From: Bacteroidales bacterium
Lineage (GTDB): Bacteria > Bacteroidota > Bacteroidia > Bacteroidales > VadinHA17
Reading direction: 5' to 3'
Assembly (NCBI GenBank): GCA_025455505.1
Contig: JALOMK010000018.1
Span: forward strand, 1 to 16,898
Length of the DNA stretch: 16,898 bases
The translations under genes and the position numbers were made by a program. This document shows, one piece after another, positions 14,380-16,898 of this stretch. Below the pieces are notes generated by a model. It searched no databases. It was given only the letters and a program-made list of their open reading frames with translations, and had not been told where the DNA came from. The first letter of the stretch is position 1. Each line of letters starts with the position of its first letter.

Positions 14380-15732
14380 TCATATCCTGCATTCGGTCAG
14401 GCCCAGGTTTAGCGCCGGAACGTTTCCTTCCACAGTGATTGCTGCACCAAGGGCTGAGCCATTCGAAATATCGGAGGTATACAGTGATTTTTCCGGGAAA
14501 GCATCCCTGATTGTATTCAGGAATAGCCTGTTCTTTGAGAAGCCGCCTGTTACATAAATGATCTCGGATTCATCAACCTCAGGAATTATGTATCTGACAG
14601 CCTCGATTGTAAGATTGCCAAGTTCGTTCATCAGCTGGTGGTATGCTTCCTCATATGATGGGAATTCATACATATCAACTTTGTCACGGAAAGTCCTGGA
14701 GTCAGGCGAGGGCTTCATGAACACTGACTTTCCACTGTATTTGCTGCGCATCTGGTTAAATAGCTTCCAGTCGGGACTGATCTTCCTGTAGAAGTCCTCA
14801 GGAATCGCGAAATGAGAGCTTATCATCCTTGAACCGGTATCGTGCATATTGCCGAGAAACAGTCTCGATGACTTGACGGGCTTGCCGTTTATGCTCAGGT
14901 AACAAAGACAGTCATTATCGAGCTGTTTTGCAGTAAGGTGTTCGGGGTTGAAGGGATTCATTGAAATAAGCCAGGTCCCTGTTGACAGCAGGAGGAATTT
15001 GCCGCTTCCGGGTTTGAAATAAGGTGCAAGGGATGCAGAGCTGTCATGTATTCCGATCCCGACCCTGATCTCCTTTCCTCCTATTGTAACAGTCTCTGAG
15101 ACCGTCACCGGCGAAGGGGGAGGAAGTTCAATACCAAGTCCTGCTGTCCACGGATGATAGCACATGTTGTCAAAGTCCCATAAAGCTGTATGACAACCTA
15201 TCGAAGTGTGTTCGGAATAGATCTTTCCGGTGAGTAGATAGGAAAGGTATTGCGGGAAATGGAGAATATGCCTGACACGTGCAAAAACCTCAGGCTTTTC
15301 TTTCCTTAGCCAGAGAGGCTGAAGCCCGGAATTGAGCATTCCCAGGGCCGGAGAGGCCGTGAGCCTGCAGAATTCATCCCTTCCGCCATTTCTCTTATAT
15401 AGGCTTTCAGCTATCCTTTCATCCATCGGTTTGAGATAGTTATAAACAGGTCCTATCCTCTTCCCTGCCTCATCGAGATAAACAACAGTGGCTCCGTAAG
15501 TTGTGAAATTCACTGCCTGCAGGTCGTATTTTTCCGACATCGCAAGAATGCCAACTGATTCCCTGATCCAGTTTTCGATGCGATCAATATCATCACATTC
15601 AAAGCCTTCTTCGTCAGTGACCTCAGGGAATCTTGCCTCCGATTCGGATATTATCCTGAGGTCTGAATTGAAAAGTATGAGTTTTTTGTTTGTTTTTCCG
15701 ACATCAAAAACTGCAATTACCTTTTCCCTCAT
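14380..15732 (-). CDS. FGGY-family sugar kinase, probable rhamnulokinase
   Basis: A 450-residue kinase of the FGGY (hexokinase/actin fold) family. The first phosphate loop reads Phe-Asp-Val-Gly-Lys-Thr-Asn-Lys-Lys at 9-17. A Gly-Ile-His-Asp-Ser-Ser motif contains the likely catalytic base Asp230. The second phosphate loop is Leu-Ser-Thr-Gly-Thr-Trp, and the adenosine site is Val-Thr-Gly-Gly-Phe-Ser-Lys-Asn with a final Gly-Ser-Ala-Leu-Gly-Ala-Ala. It is cytoplasmic. RhaA converts L-rhamnose to L-rhamnulose, and this gene starts 4 bp after the rhaA stop, so phosphorylation to L-rhamnulose-1-phosphate is the best guess. It is somewhat shorter than E. coli RhaB (489) and has the Lys-Thr-Asn-Lys-Lys loop of an alternative FGGY subfamily, so the symbol rhaB is not given. 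L-fuculokinase or another ketose kinase remains possible. Confidence 0.83.
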   Translation of the reverse strand: MREKVIAVFDVGKTNKKLILFNSDLRIISESEARFPEVTDEEGFECDDIDRIENWIRESVGILAMSEKYDLQAVNFTTYGATVVYLDEAGKRIGPVYNYLKPMDERIAESLYKRNGGRDEFCRLTASPALGMLNSGLQPLWLRKEKPEVFARVRHILHFPQYLSYLLTGKIYSEHTSIGCHTALWDFDNMCYHPWTAGLGIELPPPSPVTVSETVTIGGKEIRVGIGIHDSSASLAPYFKPGSGKFLLLSTGTWLISMNPFNPEHLTAKQLDNDCLCYLSINGKPVKSSRLFLGNMHDTGSRMISSHFAIPEDFYRKISPDWKLFNQMRSKYSGKSVFMKPSPDSRTFRDKVDMYEFPSYEEAYHQLMNELGNLTIEAVRYIIPEVDESEIIYVTGGFSKNRLFLNTIRDAFPEKSLYTSDISNGSALGAAITVEGNVPALNLGLTECRI

Positions 15733-15736
15733 TTTG

Positions 15737-16898
15737 TCATCGTTTAGTCAGAACCTCTTTCTCATATTTGAGTATCTCCTCGATGTAATCTTCTCCAACA
15801 GGCACTCCGCTCCGGAGGCAGTAATAATCCCATACTGCACCAAAGGGCTTTGTTTTCAGAAGCTCAAGATAAGCAAGCCTTTCAAAGTTTCTGCCTTTGT
15901 TTTCGAAGCTGACAAGGGTCTTAAAGGGTTCGAGAAGGGCATAAAGGAAGGCCAGCTGGGCCGAACGGGTTCCGATTACATAGGCCCCTATCCTGTTAAG
16001 GCTTGCATCGAAAAAGTCGAGTCCGATGTTCACCCTTCCAAGAGCCTTGCACCTGACAATTTCCTGGGCTATCAGAAGGAGCTCATCGTTGAGTGTCAGA
16101 ACATGGTCGCTGTCCCACCTTACTCCCCTTGTGAGGTGGAGAAGGATCTGGTCAACAAAATTCAAAGCTGAGGAGATTTTGTCACCTACCTGTTCTGTAG
16201 GGTGGAAATGACCGTTGTCGAGGGTGATCATTATGTTGTTCCTGATAGCGTAACCCATGTAGAAATCGTGCGATCCCACGACCATTGACTCTGAACCAAT
16301 GCCGAAAAGCTTGCTTTCGACAGAGTCCTTTAAATATTTGGCAGGATATTTAACCTCGAAAATCTCATCGAGGGATTTCTTAAGCTGCTTTCTGAGTGTA
16401 TTCCTGTCGACCGGGGTATCCTTTGATCCATCAGGAATCCAGATATTATGCACCGAGGGGGTACCAAGCTGTTTGCCCATTTCAGCAGCTATCTTCCTGC
16501 ATCGGCGTGTGTGCTCAACCCAGAACTTCCTGATTTTTTCATTTTTGCTTGAAAGTGTAAACCCGTCATCTGCAAGGGGGTGTGAGAAGCAGGTGCAGTT
16601 GAAATCAAGTGCCATCTTTCGCTCCTTTGCCCAGTCGATCCAGCCCTGGAAGTGCCTGACTTCAATTTTGTCACGGTCGACAACTTTTCCACCGAATTCG
16701 CCGTATATTGCATGAAGGTTCAGTCTTTGTTTCCCGGGCAGCAAGGCCATGACTTTATCAAGGTCGTCCCGCATTTGTCCGATCGTTTTTGCCTTCCCCG
16801 GGAAATTCCCTGTCACCTGAATTCCTCCTCCCCCCAGTTCGGCCCCTGCCTTCTCGAAACCTCCCACATCATCAGTCTGCCAGCAATGCAGGCTGATG
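15737..16898 (-). CDS. rhaA: L-rhamnose isomerase (5' end outside window)
   Basis: The visible 386 residues match L-rhamnose isomerase almost without gaps against E. coli RhaA as remembered. It has Leu-His-Cys-Trp-Gln near the start, Gly-Gly-Ile-Gln-x-Thr-Gly-Asn-x-Pro-Gly-Lys, Leu-Asn-Leu-His-Ala-Ile-Tyr, Cys-Phe-Ser-His-Pro, Val-Glu-Ser-Lys-Leu-Phe-Gly-Ile-Gly, Gly-His-Phe-His-Pro-Thr-Glu, Asp-Ser-Asp-His-Val and Gly-Leu-Asp-Phe-Phe-Asp-Ala-Ser. These include the acidic and histidine ligands of the Mn2+/Zn2+ TIM-barrel site. It interconverts L-rhamnose and L-rhamnulose in the cytoplasm. A GTG at 16865-16867 is not the start: the conserved Cys-Trp-Gln segment lies upstream in frame and the frame is still open at 16898, so about 30 N-terminal residues are missing. 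The kinase gene follows 4 bp downstream. Promoter and regulator lie outside the window. Confidence 0.96.
   Translation of the reverse strand, partial: ISLHCWQTDDVGGFEKAGAELGGGGIQVTGNFPGKAKTIGQMRDDLDKVMALLPGKQRLNLHAIYGEFGGKVVDRDKIEVRHFQGWIDWAKERKMALDFNCTCFSHPLADDGFTLSSKNEKIRKFWVEHTRRCRKIAAEMGKQLGTPSVHNIWIPDGSKDTPVDRNTLRKQLKKSLDEIFEVKYPAKYLKDSVESKLFGIGSESMVVGSHDFYMGYAIRNNIMITLDNGHFHPTEQVGDKISSALNFVDQILLHLTRGVRWDSDHVLTLNDELLLIAQEIVRCKALGRVNIGLDFFDASLNRIGAYVIGTRSAQLAFLYALLEPFKTLVSFENKGRNFERLAYLELLKTKPFGAVWDYYCLRSGVPVGEDYIEEILKYEKEVLTKR

Noticed and set aside
15503..16171. Plus-strand frame of 222 codons over the kinase/rhaA junction
   Set aside because: It is antisense to two clearly conserved enzymes and shows no domain of its own.
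16865..16867. GTG as the start of the rhamnose isomerase
   Set aside because: The conserved Leu-His-Cys-Trp-Gln segment of RhaA lies upstream in the same frame, so the gene runs off the window edge.

Overview
The window reads as a Bacteroidota-type genome fragment, probably an anaerobic or fermentative Bacteroidales-like lineage. The basis is A/T-rich leaders without clear Shine-Dalgarno sites, a VTC-domain protein of the Bacteroidota style, a RhaA/FGGY-kinase pair, and a long operon of redox and envelope genes. This placement is inference from gene style; no taxonomic marker gene is present.

Region 1 (8-8364, + strand) is a tightly packed redox operon. In order it encodes: a 57-residue membrane-anchored four-cysteine mini-protein; a Tat-exported multi-cluster ferredoxin (NapG-like); a polytopic NapH/NosR-type membrane ferredoxin; a membrane-tethered PQQ-like beta-propeller; a large fusion of NuoE, a thioredoxin-like [2Fe-2S] domain, NuoF and a 2x[4Fe-4S] ferredoxin; a NuoG/HoxU-like [2Fe-2S] subunit with a GltD-type N-terminal Fe-S domain inserted into it; and a secreted eight-repeat PQQ-like propeller. 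The two large subunits together look like a complete NADH diaphorase (HoxEFU/HydBC type). No hydrogenase, molybdenum/tungsten enzyme or complex I membrane arm is visible. The simplest reading is a route between cytoplasmic NAD(H) and the periplasm: diaphorase, then NapH-like membrane protein, then periplasmic ferredoxin. The terminal reaction is unknown and may be encoded upstream of base 1.

Region 2 (8377-13609, + strand) continues in the same direction with gaps of 12 and 8 bp and then a 4-bp overlap. It encodes a GT4-fold glycosyltransferase with an unusual N-terminal Cys-x2-Cys, a LolD/MacB-type ABC ATPase and a 1083-residue, ten-helix FtsX-type permease. The whole stretch 8-13609 may be one transcript.

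Region 3 (13643-16898, - strand) converges on region 2. It holds L-rhamnose isomerase (rhaA, cut by the right window edge), an FGGY kinase that is probably the rhamnulokinase, and a broken VTC-domain (polyphosphate-polymerase-like) gene whose two halves lie in different frames and appear to lack about 50 bp between them. No RNA gene, insertion sequence, CRISPR array or convincing promoter or terminator was seen. No stretch longer than 50 bp is left without a gene or pseudogene.
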